Shown one piece after another: positions 16,895 through 28,818 of a stretch of DNA of 64,000 nucleotides (position 1 is the first letter of the stretch; each line of letters opens with the position of its first letter). The DNA lies in contig NZ_WJIF01000001.1 in the NCBI RefSeq assembly GCF_009647605.1, positions 604,549 through 668,548 on the forward strand, read 5' to 3'. This DNA is from Agromyces agglutinans. Its GTDB lineage: Bacteria; Actinomycetota; Actinomycetes; Actinomycetales; Microbacteriaceae. The position numbers were made by a program, and so were the translations under genes. The notes under the pieces were generated by a model. The model searched no databases, was not told the origin of the DNA, and was given only the letters and a program-made list of their open reading frames with translations.

Positions 16895-19800
16895 CTATCG
16901 AGCCGGCGCCGCCCCGCCCGAACGGGTCGCGACGACCGCCTCGGTCGTCAGCGACTTCGCGTACGCGAAGCGCACCGAACCCACGGCGAACTCGTCGTCG
17001 GCGGCCGTGTAGCGGCCCTGCACGCCGCGTTCGACGATGTTCCAGGGCCGCATCTCCGAGATGCCCTCCGCGTCGCCGCGCTCCGGGTCGAACTGCACGT
17101 AGTCGTACGGGTGGCTCGCGTGCGCGTCGAGTCCCGACGAGTAGGCGTCGACGCCGATCGTGCCACCCGCGAGGTCCACCTGCAGCAACCGCTGGAACCC
17201 GGTCGCGCGAGCCCCGTCGTGGGTGCGGAACTCCTGGTAGTCGGCGACGAGCTCGGTGACGGTATGGCCGGGCAGGCCGCCAGCGTCCTCGGTGACGATC
17301 GCGCCGAGCCCGTGGAAGTGGCCCGAGAGCACGAGCACGACATTGCGGTTCGGTGCGATCACGCGCTCCCAGAGCTCGTCGGCCCGCGACAGCCACCGCG
17401 ACGACGTCGAGCGCCGGGCGGACTCGTCGACCTCCTTCGGCGTGACGTGTTCGTGCGTCGAGAGCACCACGTTGCGGTCGGGGTGCGCGGCCACGACGGC
17501 CTCGGCCCACGCGATCTCGCGCTCGCCGTACGCGTAGGGCAGCGAGAGCATGAGGAACTTCGCGCCCGCACGCTCGAACCGCGAGAAGTTCGCCGTCTGG
17601 TCGTCGGGCGCGATCGAGCCGCCGTACCAGGGCTCGCTCGAATATCGCGAGGGCGGGAAGTACTCGTTGAACAGGTCGCTCGTCGTGCCGCGCTTGGTGT
17701 CGTGGTTGCCGGGCAGCACGCTGTTCGGCACGCCGGCGTCGTCGAGGACGGCCTGCATGCGCGACGCCGTCTCGAACTCGCGGCGCGCGACCGCCTCGGA
17801 CTGGTCGGGGTTCACCCAGTTCTGCACGAGGTCGCCCGTGTGCGTCGCGAACGCGATCTCGCGCAGGCCGGCGTTCGCCGCGACCCAGCTGACGACCTCG
17901 GCGTAGGTCTCGGGGTAGGCCTCGGCGAGGTACTGCGTGTCGGTGAGATGGCTGATCGCGAGGTCGTACTCGGCGGCGTCGTCGAATCCGCCGGCGTCGG
18001 CATGACGCAGCGTCGTCGCGCGCGGCACCACCTGCACGAGCAGGTCGACGGATGCCTCCGCCCCGAGGTCGTCGGCGGCGATCGTCCCGGCGAGCTCGAC
18101 GCGGCCGTCGTCACCCGCCGTGCGCTCGTCGAGCGGATGCCACGCCCGGTCGGACTCGCGCCACGTCGACAGCCGAACCGCGGTGCGGGGCTCGGCGCTC
18201 CCACGCCAGCCGACGTGCACGCCCGCGTCGAGCGGCAGCGCGGCGTCGGCGCTCGCCACCCGCAGCCGCAGGTAGGGCAGCACGAAACCGTCGTCGCGTA
18301 CCTCCGCCCCGGTTGCGCCGGCCGTCGCGAGCACCGACTCGCCGACGCCCGAGCGTTCGCGCAGCGGCTCGTCGGATGCCCCGCGCCACGCCCCGAGAAG
18401 TGCGAGCTCCGTAGCCGGCTCGCCTCCCGGCTCGGCGCCGGGCTCGACCCCCTCGACGCCGCCGGGATCGACGAGGGCCGCCGGACGGGCCGCCCTCCGA
18501 CGCTCGGCCGACTCCTGCGCGGCCACGGTCCGCGCGACCTCGCGTTCGGCTCCCCGCCGCGCGGCCACGATCGGGTCGGGCACGGCCACCGGGCGGCCGA
18601 CGCCCGGCGACGCCGGCGCCACCACGAAGTCGTCGGCGTCGTTGCCGGTGAACGCCGACCGCTGGTAGGTCTCGGCGCGGGCCCGGTCGGGCTCGAAGGT
18701 CACGAGCGACAGGCCCTTCGTGCACGGGCTCGGCCGCTCGACGCTGAAGTCCATCTCGTTCGCCCGGTACACCCCGACGCTGTCGACCCGCCGGCCCGAG
18801 GCATCCGACAGCCAGACGCCCGTGCCGCGGAAGTCGAAGCCCTCGTCCACGACGACGTCGGCCGCTCCGGCGAGCGGCGTACCGACGAGGGCCGCCGTCC
18901 AGGTGGCGCCCGGCGCGAGCGTGGTGCCGTGCGGGATCGTCTCGCCGCCCGAGAGCGCGCGCGCACCGGCCGCGGTGCAGCGCACCAGCTGCCAGCCCGA
19001 GACATCCACCGCCGTGTCGCCCAGGTTCGCGAGCTCGACGAAGTTGCGTCGTTCGTACCCGGCCGGCAGGTCCGCCGGGTCGGTCGCGAGCTCGGTGATC
19101 ACGACGTCCGGTGCGGAGGGGTAGGCGAAGCCGTCGTCGAGGATGCTCCGCGCCGTGGTCGCGTTCACGGCGCCCGGCGTGCGCGGGGCGACCGACCAGG
19201 CGGTGCTCCCCCGCCCCGGGCCGACGCGTTGCCACGACTCGCCCGTGCGGCCGTCGACGAGCACGCCGAGCTTCTCGTCGCCGCTCTGGCACGCCGAATC
19301 GCCGTACGCCGATGCGGCCATGCCGTCGACGCGGCGGCCCTCGTCGTCGGCGAGGAGCACGCCGAATCCGCGCGCGTCGAGGCCGAGGCGGGTGGTCGCG
19401 TCTGACTCGACATCGGCGCCGCTCGTCGCGACCACGAGGCGGCGGCCCGGCTCGAGGCGGGTGCCGTCATCGAACACGGTCGCCGGCCGGTCGGCGGGCA
19501 CACGGCCCGTGGGACCGCACGTGAGCAGGCGCCAGCCCGAGAGGTCGACCGGTGCGGTCGTCGCGACGAGTTCGACGAACTCGTCGTCGCCCGAGCCCGG
19601 CCCGGCGGCGGCCACCTCGGCGATGCGCACCGGTGGGTCGACGAAGCCGCGGGCCGGGTCGACGTCGAGGTCGTTCGGCGCCGTCACGTTCGCGGCCCCT
19701 GGTGTCGCTCGCGCACGCACGAAGTCGGCCCTGGCGTCGCCCGTGCGACTCACGCGCTGCCAGCTCTCGCCGAGGGCCGCGGCGAGGGCGTTCGGCAGGT

Positions 19801-20395
19801 TGCCGTGGAGGCTGCACTCGCTCGTGGTGGGCCACGGCTCCGTGGGATACACCGCCACGGCGTCGGCGATCCCATCGGACGGGTCGAGCAGCAGCAGCCC
19901 GAAGCCCGCGTCGGCGAACGGCTGCGTGAAGACCGCGTCGGGCTGCGCGCCGCCGAGGTCGCTGCCCGTGCGCGCGACGAGCAGCCGCTCGCCGGGGGCG
20001 AGCACGACGCCCGTGAGGTCGGCCTCCGACCGGCCGGTGTTGGCACGCAGGCCCTGCGCGCTGCACCGGGCGACCTCCCAGCCGGTCAGGTCGACCGGCT
20101 CGTCGCCCGTGTTCTCGAGCTCGAAGAAGGAGTCGGAGCGAGAGCCCGTGCCGCCGTTGGCGAGCTCGGCGATGACCACGCCCCGGCCCGGCGTTGCGGC
20201 GGCCGGCGGCGTGGCGGAGGCCGACGCCGGCGTGGCCGGAGCCGCGGTGGCGCCGAGCGCTGCGGCCGGCGCCGTGCCGGGTACGACGCCGACGGCGACG
20301 AGCGCCGGCACGAGCACCGCGACGGCGAAGAGCGCGGCTGGATGCCGAAGGGAGGAAGCGGGATTCGGACCGGACGGAGGCGTCGTTCGCGTCAC
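16895..20395 (-). CDS. Secreted protein with lamin-tail domains and a calcineurin-like phosphoesterase
   Basis: About 1166 residues from a GTG at 20395. An N-terminal signal or anchor (PAALFAVAVLVPALVAVGVV) is followed by three lamin-tail (LTD) repeats, recognisable by VVIAELANGG...DSFFELENTG, VRIAEVAAAG...DEFVELVAT and VVITELATD...NFVELANLG, each ending near GESWQR or ETYQRS and a PGA(A/V)N or PGVG motif. After a linker, the C-terminal third is a metallophosphoesterase: SHLTDTQYL, THTGDLVQNW, LPGNHDTKRG, STHEH and SGHFHG supply the metal ligands. It would act outside the membrane, perhaps on phospho-esters or nucleotides. It heads an operon with two membrane-protein genes. The exact start is uncertain because the frame is open to 20686. 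Confidence 0.85.
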   Translation of the reverse strand: MTRTTPPSGPNPASSLRHPAALFAVAVLVPALVAVGVVPGTAPAAALGATAAPATPASASATPPAAATPGRGVVIAELANGGTGSRSDSFFELENTGDEPVDLTGWEVARCSAQGLRANTGRSEADLTGVVLAPGERLLVARTGSDLGGAQPDAVFTQPFADAGFGLLLLDPSDGIADAVAVYPTEPWPTTSECSLHGNLPNALAAALGESWQRVSRTGDARADFVRARATPGAANVTAPNDLDVDPARGFVDPPVRIAEVAAAGPGSGDDEFVELVATTAPVDLSGWRLLTCGPTGRVPADRPATVFDDGTRLEPGRRLVVATSGADVESDATTRLGLDARGFGVLLADDEGRRVDGMAASAYGDSACQSGDEKLGVLVDGRTGESWQRVGPGRGSTAWSVAPRTPGAVNATTARSILDDGFAYPSAPDVVITELATDPADLPAGYERRNFVELANLGDTAVDVSGWQLVRCTAAGARALSGGETIPHGTTLAPGATWTAALVGTPLAGAADVVVDEGFDFRGTGVWLSDASGRRVDSVGVYRANEMDFSVERPSPCTKGLSLVTFEPDRARAETYQRSAFTGNDADDFVVAPASPGVGRPVAVPDPIVAARRGAEREVARTVAAQESAERRRAARPAALVDPGGVEGVEPGAEPGGEPATELALLGAWRGASDEPLRERSGVGESVLATAGATGAEVRDDGFVLPYLRLRVASADAALPLDAGVHVGWRGSAEPRTAVRLSTWRESDRAWHPLDERTAGDDGRVELAGTIAADDLGAEASVDLLVQVVPRATTLRHADAGGFDDAAEYDLAISHLTDTQYLAEAYPETYAEVVSWVAANAGLREIAFATHTGDLVQNWVNPDQSEAVARREFETASRMQAVLDDAGVPNSVLPGNHDTKRGTTSDLFNEYFPPSRYSSEPWYGGSIAPDDQTANFSRFERAGAKFLMLSLPYAYGEREIAWAEAVVAAHPDRNVVLSTHEHVTPKEVDESARRSTSSRWLSRADELWERVIAPNRNVVLVLSGHFHGLGAIVTEDAGGLPGHTVTELVADYQEFRTHDGARATGFQRLLQVDLAGGTIGVDAYSSGLDAHASHPYDYVQFDPERGDAEGISEMRPWNIVERGVQGRYTAADDEFAVGSVRFAYAKSLTTEAVVATRSGGAAPAR

Positions 20396-20471
20396 GCACC
20401 GAGCGTCGCGAGCCGCGGTGAACGACCGGCGTCGGGCACGCCGAACGCGCGTGAACGGCGGGCGAAGCGCG

Positions 20472-21218
20472 TCAGTCGCGAGCGCGAACGGATGCCGCCG
20501 CGATCGCGGCCCGCACGAGACCCGGGTCGGTGATGTCGAACCCGTCGACGCCGCCGCCCGGACCACTCGCACCGCCGCGGGTCGTCGTGCCGCGCGCCGA
20601 GAGGTGCACCGCGTCGACGCCGACTGCCGCGAGGCCGTCGATGTCGACGATGCGCACCCCGCCGCCCGCCATGACCTCCAGCGCACCGGATGCCTCCGCC
20701 ATGCGACCGAGCGTCTCGAGGCCTGTGCGGCAGTCCGCCGCGCCGCCCGAGGTCAGCACGCGGCGCACGCCCGCGGCGCGCAGCGCCTCGACGCCGGCGA
20801 CGGGGTCGGCGGAGGCGTCGACCGCGCGGTGCACCGTCACGTCGAGGTCGCCCGCGGCGTCGACGAACCGCGCGATCGCGGCGAGGTCGAGCTCGCCGTC
20901 GGCCCGGAGCGCACCGACGACCACGCCGTCGGCGCCGAGCCGGGCGGCGTGCCGGATGTCGCGCACGACCAGGTCGAGCTCGTCGTCGTCGTAGACGAAC
21001 CCGCCGCCGCGCGGACGCACGAGCACGTGCACGAACCGCGACGCACCGGCATCCGCCGCGAGCGTCGCGACGGCCTCGATCAGCCCGGCCGACGGGGTGA
21101 GCCCGCCGAGGCCGAGCGCCTGGCAGAGCTCGACGCGCGCCGCGCCCGACTCGAGGGCGAGGCGGGCGCCCGCGGCGTCCTGCACGGCGATCTCGATGGG
21201 AAGGGGGCGCGTGGTCAC
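20472..21218 (-). CDS. cutC: Copper homeostasis protein CutC family
   Basis: A 248-residue TIM-barrel protein of the CutC family: IEIAVQDAAGARLALESGA, RVELCQALGLGGLTPS, LVRPRGGGFVYDDDEL, GVVVGALRADGELD, VTVHRAVDASADP and VLTSGGAADCRTG are the family blocks in order. CutC was named for copper tolerance, but its biochemical activity is unresolved. I chose the GTG at 21218 (VTTRPLPIEIA), which fits the family N-terminus. It lies between ilvC and the phosphoesterase gene on the same strand, separated from ilvC by a REP-like palindrome. Confidence 0.9.
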   Translation of the reverse strand: MTTRPLPIEIAVQDAAGARLALESGAARVELCQALGLGGLTPSAGLIEAVATLAADAGASRFVHVLVRPRGGGFVYDDDELDLVVRDIRHAARLGADGVVVGALRADGELDLAAIARFVDAAGDLDVTVHRAVDASADPVAGVEALRAAGVRRVLTSGGAADCRTGLETLGRMAEASGALEVMAGGGVRIVDIDGLAAVGVDAVHLSARGTTTRGGASGPGGGVDGFDITDPGLVRAAIAAASVRARD

Positions 21219-21264
21219 CGAGTCAGCGTAGCGGCCCGGCCGGGTCGCAATCGGCGGCCCCGGC

Positions 21265-21332
21265 GGTCGAGTAGCGACGAAGGAGCGTACCGAGACCACG
21301 CGACGGGTCTCGATACGCTCCGCTCCTCGACC
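21265..21332. repeat. REP-like intergenic palindrome
   Basis: The left arm, starting GGTCGAGTAGC and ending GCGTACCGAGACC (21265-21297), and the right arm GGTCTCGATACGC to CTCCTCGACC (21306-21332) form a long imperfect inverted repeat. A partial copy lies at 1648-1679. From memory, GGTCTCGATACGC...CTCGACC palindromes are common between genes in Microbacteriaceae. It would end or stabilise the ilvC transcript. Confidence 0.8.
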
Positions 21333-21341
21333 GACGAGTGT

Positions 21342-22929
<1,588 letters not shown>

Positions 22930-22931
22930 GG

Positions 22932-24734
22932 TCAGTCCTCCTCGCTGAAAGCCGGCGCGTGGTCGCGGGCGTACTGGATGTAGCTGTTCGACACGCCCTG
23001 CGGCACCATCGGCCACACCATCGCGTCGGCCGAGACGACGAAGTCGATCACGACCGGGCGGTCGTTGGTCTCGAGCGCGAGCTTGATCGCGTCGTCGACC
23101 TCTTCGGGCTTCGTGACGCGGATGCCGAGCGCGCCGTACGCCTCGGCGAGCTTGACGAAGTCGGGCACCCGCACGCTGTCGTGCCCCGTGTTCAGGTCGG
23201 TGTTCGAGTAGCGGCCGTCGTAGAACAGCGTCTGCCACTGGCGCACCATGCCGAGCGACGAGTTGTTGATCACCGCGACCTTGATCGGGATCTCGTTCAG
23301 CGTGCACGTCGCGAGTTCCTGGTTGGTCATCTGGAAGCAGCCGTCGCCGTCGATCGCCCAGACCACGCGGTCGGGTTCGGCGACCTTCGCGCCCATGGCC
23401 GCTGGCACGGCGTAGCCCATGGTGCCGGCGCCGCCGGAGTTGAGCCACGAGTTCGGCCGCTCGTACTTGATGAACTGCGCGGCCCACATCTGGTGTTGGC
23501 CGACGCCTGCGGCGTATACGCCCTCGGGGCCGGTCAGCGCTCCGATGCGCTCGATGACGTACTGCGGCGCGAGCAGCCCGTCGGAGGGCTGGCTGTAGCC
23601 GAGCGGGAACTCCTCGCGGAGCCCGTCGAGCGTCGCCCACCACTCGGCCAGGTCGCTCGCCTGCCCCGACGTCGTGTCGCGGTACGCGGCGAGCAGGTCG
23701 ACCAGGACGTCTTTGAGGTCGCCCACGATGGGCACGTCGGCCGTGCGGATCTTCGAGATCTCGGCAGGGTCGATGTCGACGTGCACGACCTTGGCCTCGG
23801 GGGCGAACAGCGCCGCCTTGCCGGTGACGCGGTCGTCGAAGCGTGATCCGAGGGCGACGAGGAGGTCGGCCTCCTGGAGGGCGAGCACCGCGGGCACCGT
23901 GCCGTGCATGCCCGGCATGCCGAGGTGCTGGCGGTGCGAGTCGGGGAACGCGCCGCGCGCCATGAGCGTGGTGACGACCGGCGCTCCGGTCGCCTCGGCG
24001 AGGGCGAGCAGTTCCTCGGAGGCGCGCGAGCGGATCACGCCGCCGCCCACGTAGAGCACGGGCCGCTTGGCGTCGGCGATCAGCTGCGCGGCGGCCTGCA
24101 CCTGCTTGCCGTGCGCCTTGGTGATCGGCCGGTAGCCCGGGAGCTCGACCTTCGGGGGCCAGCTGAACGCGAACTCGGCCTGCTGGGCATCCTTCGTGAT
24201 GTCCACGAGCACGGGGCCTGGTCGACCGGTCGTGGCGATGTGCACGGCGGCCGCGATGGTCGCGGGGATCTCTTCAGGGCGCTTGACGAGGAAGCTGTGC
24301 TTGGTGATCGGCATCGTGATGCCGACGATGTCGGCCTCCTGGAAGGCGTCGGTGCCCATGAGGTTCGAGAACACCTGGCCGGTGATCGCGAGCATCGGCA
24401 CCGAGTCCATGTGGGCGTCGGCGATCGCCGTGACGAGGTTCGTCGCGCCTGGCCCCGAGGTCGCGATCGCGACGCCGAGCTTGCCCGACGACGAGGCGTA
24501 GCCCTCGGCCGCGTGGCCGGCGCCCTGCTCGTGGCGGACCAGGATGTGCCGCAGCCGGCGGCTGTCGAGCAGCGGGTCGTAGACCGGCAGGATGGCCCCG
24601 CCGGGCAGCCCGAACACATCGGTGATGCCGATGAGCTCGAGCGAGCGGACGACCGCCTGGGCGCCGGTGAGGATCTCGGGCGCGCCGGTGTTGAGGCCGG
24701 CGGGCGATGGCACGGGTGAGGATTCCGTGGTCAT
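22932..24734 (-). CDS. ilvB: Acetolactate synthase, large (catalytic) subunit
   Basis: A 600-residue ThDP-dependent enzyme that condenses pyruvate with pyruvate or 2-oxobutyrate. [16 protein letters not shown] and the catalytic Glu in [15 protein letters not shown] define the Pyr domain. FAD-binding and central domains follow, then [15 protein letters not shown] with [13 protein letters not shown], the ThDP/Mg motif. It begins ilvBNC, 44 nt after ilvD. I saw no attenuator or T-box in that short gap. Confidence 0.97.
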   Translation of the reverse strand: MTTESSPVPSPAGLNTGAPEILTGAQAVVRSLELIGITDVFGLPGGAILPVYDPLLDSRRLRHILVRHEQGAGHAAEGYASSSGKLGVAIATSGPGATNLVTAIADAHMDSVPMLAITGQVFSNLMGTDAFQEADIVGITMPITKHSFLVKRPEEIPATIAAAVHIATTGRPGPVLVDITKDAQQAEFAFSWPPKVELPGYRPITKAHGKQVQAAAQLIADAKRPVLYVGGGVIRSRASEELLALAEATGAPVVTTLMARGAFPDSHRQHLGMPGMHGTVPAVLALQEADLLVALGSRFDDRVTGKAALFAPEAKVVHVDIDPAEISKIRTADVPIVGDLKDVLVDLLAAYRDTTSGQASDLAEWWATLDGLREEFPLGYSQPSDGLLAPQYVIERIGALTGPEGVYAAGVGQHQMWAAQFIKYERPNSWLNSGGAGTMGYAVPAAMGAKVAEPDRVVWAIDGDGCFQMTNQELATCTLNEIPIKVAVINNSSLGMVRQWQTLFYDGRYSNTDLNTGHDSVRVPDFVKLAEAYGALGIRVTKPEEVDDAIKLALETNDRPVVIDFVVSADAMVWPMVPQGVSNSYIQYARDHAPAFSEED

Positions 24735-24778
24735 GCGGTTCCTTCTTGCTGGACGGTGTGTGCGGATGAGCGCAGCAC

Positions 24779-26476
24779 TCAGCCCGTCGTGGCGCCTTCG
24801 GCGGCGGAACGCACGAGCTTGGAGTACTTCGCGAGGACGCCTCGGGTGTAGCGCGGGGGAAGCGGAGCCCAGCCTTCACGGCGGGCAGCCAGCTCGGCAT
24901 CATCGACAAGTAGATCGATGGAACGAGCTGCGATATCGACCCGTATCAGATCACCATCGCGCACGAATGCGATCGGACCTGCGTCGACCGCCTCGGGTGC
25001 CAGATGGCCGATGCACAGTCCGGTTGTGCCGCCTGAGAATCGACCGTCCGTCAAGAGTAGTACATCTTTTCCGAGCCCGGCGCCCTTGATCGCCGCCGTG
25101 ATCGCGAGCATCTCGCGCATGCCCGGGCCGCCCTTCGGGCCCTCGTAACGGATGACGACCACGTCGCCGTGGCCGATCTCGCCGTTCGTGAGCGCGTCCA
25201 TCGCCGCGCGCTCGCGCTCGAACACGCGGGCGGGACCCTCGAACACGGCCGCGTCGAACCCGGCCGTCTTCACGACCGCGCCCTCTGGGGCCAGCGATCC
25301 GTGCAGGATCGTGAGGCCGCCCGTCTCGTGGATCGGGTCGTCGAGCGCGTGCAGCACCTCGCCGTCGAGCGGCGGGAGGTCGAGCTCGGCGAGGTTCTCG
25401 GCCATCGTCTTGCCCGTGACGGTGAGCACGTCGCCGTGCAGGAGGCCCGCGTCGAGCAGCGCCTTCATGAGCACGGGCACCCCGCCGCGACGGTCGACGT
25501 CGTTCATGACGTACTTGCCGAAGGGCTTCAGGTCGCCGATGTGCGGCACCTTCGAGCCGATGCGGTTGAAGTCGTCGAGGGTGAGTTCGACCTCGGCCTC
25601 GCGGGCGATCGCGAGCAGGTGCAGCACGATGTTCGTCGAGCCGCCGAGGGCCATGCCGACGGCGATCGCGTTCTCGAACGCCTCCTTGGTGAGGATCTGC
25701 CGGGCCGTGATGCCCTGCTTCAGCAGGTTCACGACGGCTTCGCCCGAGCGGTGCGCGTAGTAGTCGCGGCGGCGGTCGGCCGAGGCCGGCGAGGCCGAGC
25801 CCGGCAGCGAGAGGCCGAGCGCCTCGGCGACCGAGGCCATGGTGTTCGCCGTGTACATGCCGCCGCAGGCGCCCTCGCCCGGGGCGAATGCGCACTCGAT
25901 GCGCTTCGCGTCGGCCTCGCTCATCTTGCCGGCCTTGACCGCGCCGACCGCCTCGAACGAGTCGATGATCGTGATGTCCTTCTCGGTGCCGTCGGACAGG
26001 CGCACCCACCCGGGCGCGATCGAGCCCGCGTAGAGGAACACGCTCGCGAGGTCGAGGCGCGCGGCGGCCATGAGCATGCCCGGGATCGACTTGTCGCAGC
26101 CGGCGAGCAGCACCGAGCCGTCGAGGCGCTCGGCCTGCATGACGACCTCGACCGAGTCGGCGATGACCTCGCGCGAGACGAGCGAGAAGTGCATGCCCTC
26201 GTGGCCCATGGAGATGCCGTCGGAGACGGAGACGGTGCCGAACTGCAGCGGGTAGCCGCCGCCGCCGTGCACGCCCTCCTTCGCGGCCTGCGCGAGGCGG
26301 CCGAGCGAGAGGTTGCAGGGGGTGATCTCGTTCCACGAGCTCGCGATGCCGATCTGCGGCTTGTCCCAGTCGGCGTCGCCCATGCCGACGGCGCGGAGCA
26401 TGCCCCGGCTGGTCATGGCTTCGATGCCGTCCGTGACGACGCGGCTACGCGGTTTGGGGTCGATCTGGGAGGACAT
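24779..26476 (-). CDS. ilvD: Dihydroxy-acid dehydratase
   Basis: A 565-residue Fe-S dehydratase of the third Ile/Val step. [19 protein letters not shown] and [17 protein letters not shown] carry cluster Cys residues; [21 protein letters not shown] is the C-terminal signature. Oddly, about 24901-25080, which encodes that C-terminal region, is GC-poor: by hand count 31, 40 and 35 G+C per 60 bases. It also uses codons rare in the rest of the gene (CTA, ACT, AGT) while the protein stays canonical. It lies 9 nt after otsAB and 44 nt before ilvB. Confidence 0.96.
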   Translation of the reverse strand: MSSQIDPKPRSRVVTDGIEAMTSRGMLRAVGMGDADWDKPQIGIASSWNEITPCNLSLGRLAQAAKEGVHGGGGYPLQFGTVSVSDGISMGHEGMHFSLVSREVIADSVEVVMQAERLDGSVLLAGCDKSIPGMLMAAARLDLASVFLYAGSIAPGWVRLSDGTEKDITIIDSFEAVGAVKAGKMSEADAKRIECAFAPGEGACGGMYTANTMASVAEALGLSLPGSASPASADRRRDYYAHRSGEAVVNLLKQGITARQILTKEAFENAIAVGMALGGSTNIVLHLLAIAREAEVELTLDDFNRIGSKVPHIGDLKPFGKYVMNDVDRRGGVPVLMKALLDAGLLHGDVLTVTGKTMAENLAELDLPPLDGEVLHALDDPIHETGGLTILHGSLAPEGAVVKTAGFDAAVFEGPARVFERERAAMDALTNGEIGHGDVVVIRYEGPKGGPGMREMLAITAAIKGAGLGKDVLLLTDGRFSGGTTGLCIGHLAPEAVDAGPIAFVRDGDLIRVDIAARSIDLLVDDAELAARREGWAPLPPRYTRGVLAKYSKLVRSAAEGATTG

Positions 26477-26485
26477 GGAACGAGT

Positions 26486-28729
26486 CTATGTCCAGCCGGA
26501 TGCCCCTCCGCGCGCCTGCTCGCGCTCCTCCGCGAGGCGGTCCAGGAGCTCGGCGACCTCCTCGGGACTGCGCACGCGGTGCGACGCCAGCGACTTGCCC
26601 TGGCCGACCTTGACGCCGACGTCGGAGCCCTCGAGCACGGCGAATGCGTCTTCATCGGTGACGTCGTCGCCGACGTAGAGCACTGCGCTCGCGCCCATGT
26701 GCTGGCGCAGGCGGTTCAGCGACTCGCCCTTGTCGCTCGAGCGCACCGCGAACTCGAGCACCGACTTGCCGCTGCGCACCGTGATGCCGAGCAGTTCCGC
26801 CGAGACGCGGCGCCGGGCGTCCTGCTGCAGGGCGAGCCCGTCTGCGGCGTTCAGCCGCCGGGTGTGCAGCGCGAGCCCGGCGGGCTTGCGCTCGATCCAG
26901 GCGCCCTCGGAACCGGCGGCGACGGTGTCGACGATCTCGGCGAGCCGGTCGAGGTTGGCGAGCTCGGCCTCGCGCAGGTCGAGCTGGATCGGCCCGGTGT
27001 CGAGCTTCAGCTCGACGCCGTGGGATCCGCTGAGCATGGTGCCCGAGGGCGCCGCGGCGACCTGGCCGAGGCTGTCGAGCGCGCGACCCGAGACGATGGC
27101 GACCCTGGTGTCGTCGATGGCCGCGAGCCGCCGGATGGCGGCGAGCGCGCGCTCGGTCGCGCGCGCGTCTTCGGGGCGGTCGACGAGCGGCGCCAGCGTG
27201 CCGTCGAAGTCGAGGGCGACGAGCAGGCGCTCGGTGCCCGCGAGCGTGCGCACCGCGGCGCTGAGCGTGTCGGGGATGCCGGCGGCGACCGCGCCGGACC
27301 CGGTGAGGGCCTTCAGGAACGTCGCCGACCAGTTCGCGACGTCGTTGTCGCGCACGCGCTTGCGCAGGGCCCGCATGCGGCGCGTACGCTCCTTCTTCGG
27401 CATCGCGACGGCCTCGACCATCGCGTCCTTCAGGCCCTCGATGTCGTGCGGGTTGACGAGCACCGCCTGGCGCAGCTCGTCGGAGGCGCCCGTGAACTCG
27501 CTCAGCACGAGCACGCCGTCGCCGTCGAACCGGCAGGCGACGTACTCCTTCGCGACGAGGTTCATGCCGTCGCGCAGGGCGGTCACGAGCATGACGTCGG
27601 CCGCGAGGTAGAGGGCGACCATCTCCTCGCGGGGATAGCCATGGTGCAGGTAGGCGATGGCCTGGTGGCCGAGGGTCGAGTGGTCGCCGTTGAGGCGCCC
27701 GACGGTCAGCTCGATCTCGTCGCGCAGTTGGCGGTACGTCTCGACGCGCTCGCGCGACGGGCTCGCGACCTGTACGAGCGTGGCGTCCTCGACGGAGATG
27801 CGGCCGTCGCGCAGCAGTTCGCCGAACGCCTTCAGGCGATGCCGGATGCCCTTGGTGTAGTCGAGCCGGTCGACGCCCAGCATGATCGTGCGGGGGTTTC
27901 CGAGCTCCTCGCGGATCTGCCGGGCGCGCTCCTGCACCTCGGGGCGCCGCGCGAGCTCCTCGAATCCGGCCGCGTCGATCGAGATCGGGAAGTGCCGGGC
28001 CACGACGTGGCGCACGCCGCCGTCTTCGTCGGGCACCTCGATGACCGAGCCGCGGGTCGTGTAGCCGTGCAGGCGCCGCACCGCACGCGTGAAATTGCCG
28101 GCGTCGGCCGCGCGCTGGAACCCGATGACGTCGGCGCCGAGCAGGCCCTGGATGACCTGGCTGCGCCAGGGCAGCTGGGAGTAGATCCCGTAGGCGGGGA
28201 ACGGGATGTGGTTGAAGAAGCCGATGACGAGGTCGGGCCGGCTCTCGCGCAGCATCTTCGGCACGAGCTGCAACTGGTAGTCCTGCACCCAGACCACGGC
28301 CCCCTCGGCGGCGGCGCGGGCCGCGGCCTCCGCGAAGCGCCGGTTGACGCGCACGTATGCCTCCCACCATTCGCGGTGGAAGGACGGCGGCGCGATCACG
28401 TCGTGGTAGAGCGGCCAGAGGGTGTCGTTCGAGAAGCCCTCGTAGTAGTCCTCGATCTCGGCGGCCGAGAGGGGCACGGGGATGATCGAGATGCCGTCGC
28501 GCTCGAACGGGTCGAATTCGCGATCGGCGACGCCCGCCCAGCCGACCCATGCCCCGTCGGCGGCCCGCATGATCGGCTCGAGGGCCGTCACGAGCCCGCC
28601 GGGCGAGCTGCGCCACTCGGTCGAGCCGTCCTCGGCTTCGCGGTAGTCGACCGGCAGCCGGTTCGAGACCACGACCATGTCGTAGGCCTGGTCGACGTAC
28701 AGGTCGTCTGGTTCGGGGGTGTTCGTCAT
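26486..28729 (-). CDS. otsAB: Bifunctional trehalose-6-phosphate synthase/phosphatase
   Basis: A 747-residue fusion. Residues about 15-480 form a GT20 trehalose-6-P synthase (VVVSNRLPVDY, SSPGGLVTAL, VWVQDYQLQLVPKML, GFFNHIPFPAYGIY, GVDRLDYTKGI, NLVAKEYVAC). Residues about 495-740 form a HAD-type phosphatase (LLVALDFDGTLAPLVDRPED, VAIVSGRALDSL, SGSHGVEL, YVGDDVTDEDAFAVL). UDP-glucose and glucose-6-P would be converted to trehalose in one polypeptide, for osmoprotection. The start ATG is at 28729. Its stop lies 9 nt from ilvD, so stress and amino-acid genes may share a transcript. Confidence 0.95.
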   Translation of the reverse strand: MTNTPEPDDLYVDQAYDMVVVSNRLPVDYREAEDGSTEWRSSPGGLVTALEPIMRAADGAWVGWAGVADREFDPFERDGISIIPVPLSAAEIEDYYEGFSNDTLWPLYHDVIAPPSFHREWWEAYVRVNRRFAEAAARAAAEGAVVWVQDYQLQLVPKMLRESRPDLVIGFFNHIPFPAYGIYSQLPWRSQVIQGLLGADVIGFQRAADAGNFTRAVRRLHGYTTRGSVIEVPDEDGGVRHVVARHFPISIDAAGFEELARRPEVQERARQIREELGNPRTIMLGVDRLDYTKGIRHRLKAFGELLRDGRISVEDATLVQVASPSRERVETYRQLRDEIELTVGRLNGDHSTLGHQAIAYLHHGYPREEMVALYLAADVMLVTALRDGMNLVAKEYVACRFDGDGVLVLSEFTGASDELRQAVLVNPHDIEGLKDAMVEAVAMPKKERTRRMRALRKRVRDNDVANWSATFLKALTGSGAVAAGIPDTLSAAVRTLAGTERLLVALDFDGTLAPLVDRPEDARATERALAAIRRLAAIDDTRVAIVSGRALDSLGQVAAAPSGTMLSGSHGVELKLDTGPIQLDLREAELANLDRLAEIVDTVAAGSEGAWIERKPAGLALHTRRLNAADGLALQQDARRRVSAELLGITVRSGKSVLEFAVRSSDKGESLNRLRQHMGASAVLYVGDDVTDEDAFAVLEGSDVGVKVGQGKSLASHRVRSPEEVAELLDRLAEEREQARGGASGWT

Positions 28730-28818
28730 CGCGGCGTCTGCCTCCTCGCGCTCTCCTCAGGCTAACAGCCGGGCTCTCGGCGCCGCCGACGGGCGACGCC
28801 GCAAGGACGCCTGGGGTA

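Noticed and set aside
24735..24778. Possible T-box or leader-peptide attenuator before ilvB
   Set aside because: The gap is only 44 nt and shows no specifier loop, antiterminator or run of Ile/Val/Leu codons.
25169..28765. 1198-codon plus-strand open frame
   Set aside because: It runs antisense through ilvD and otsAB. High-GC third positions create such long shadows; its composition is Arg/Val/Ala-rich without domains.
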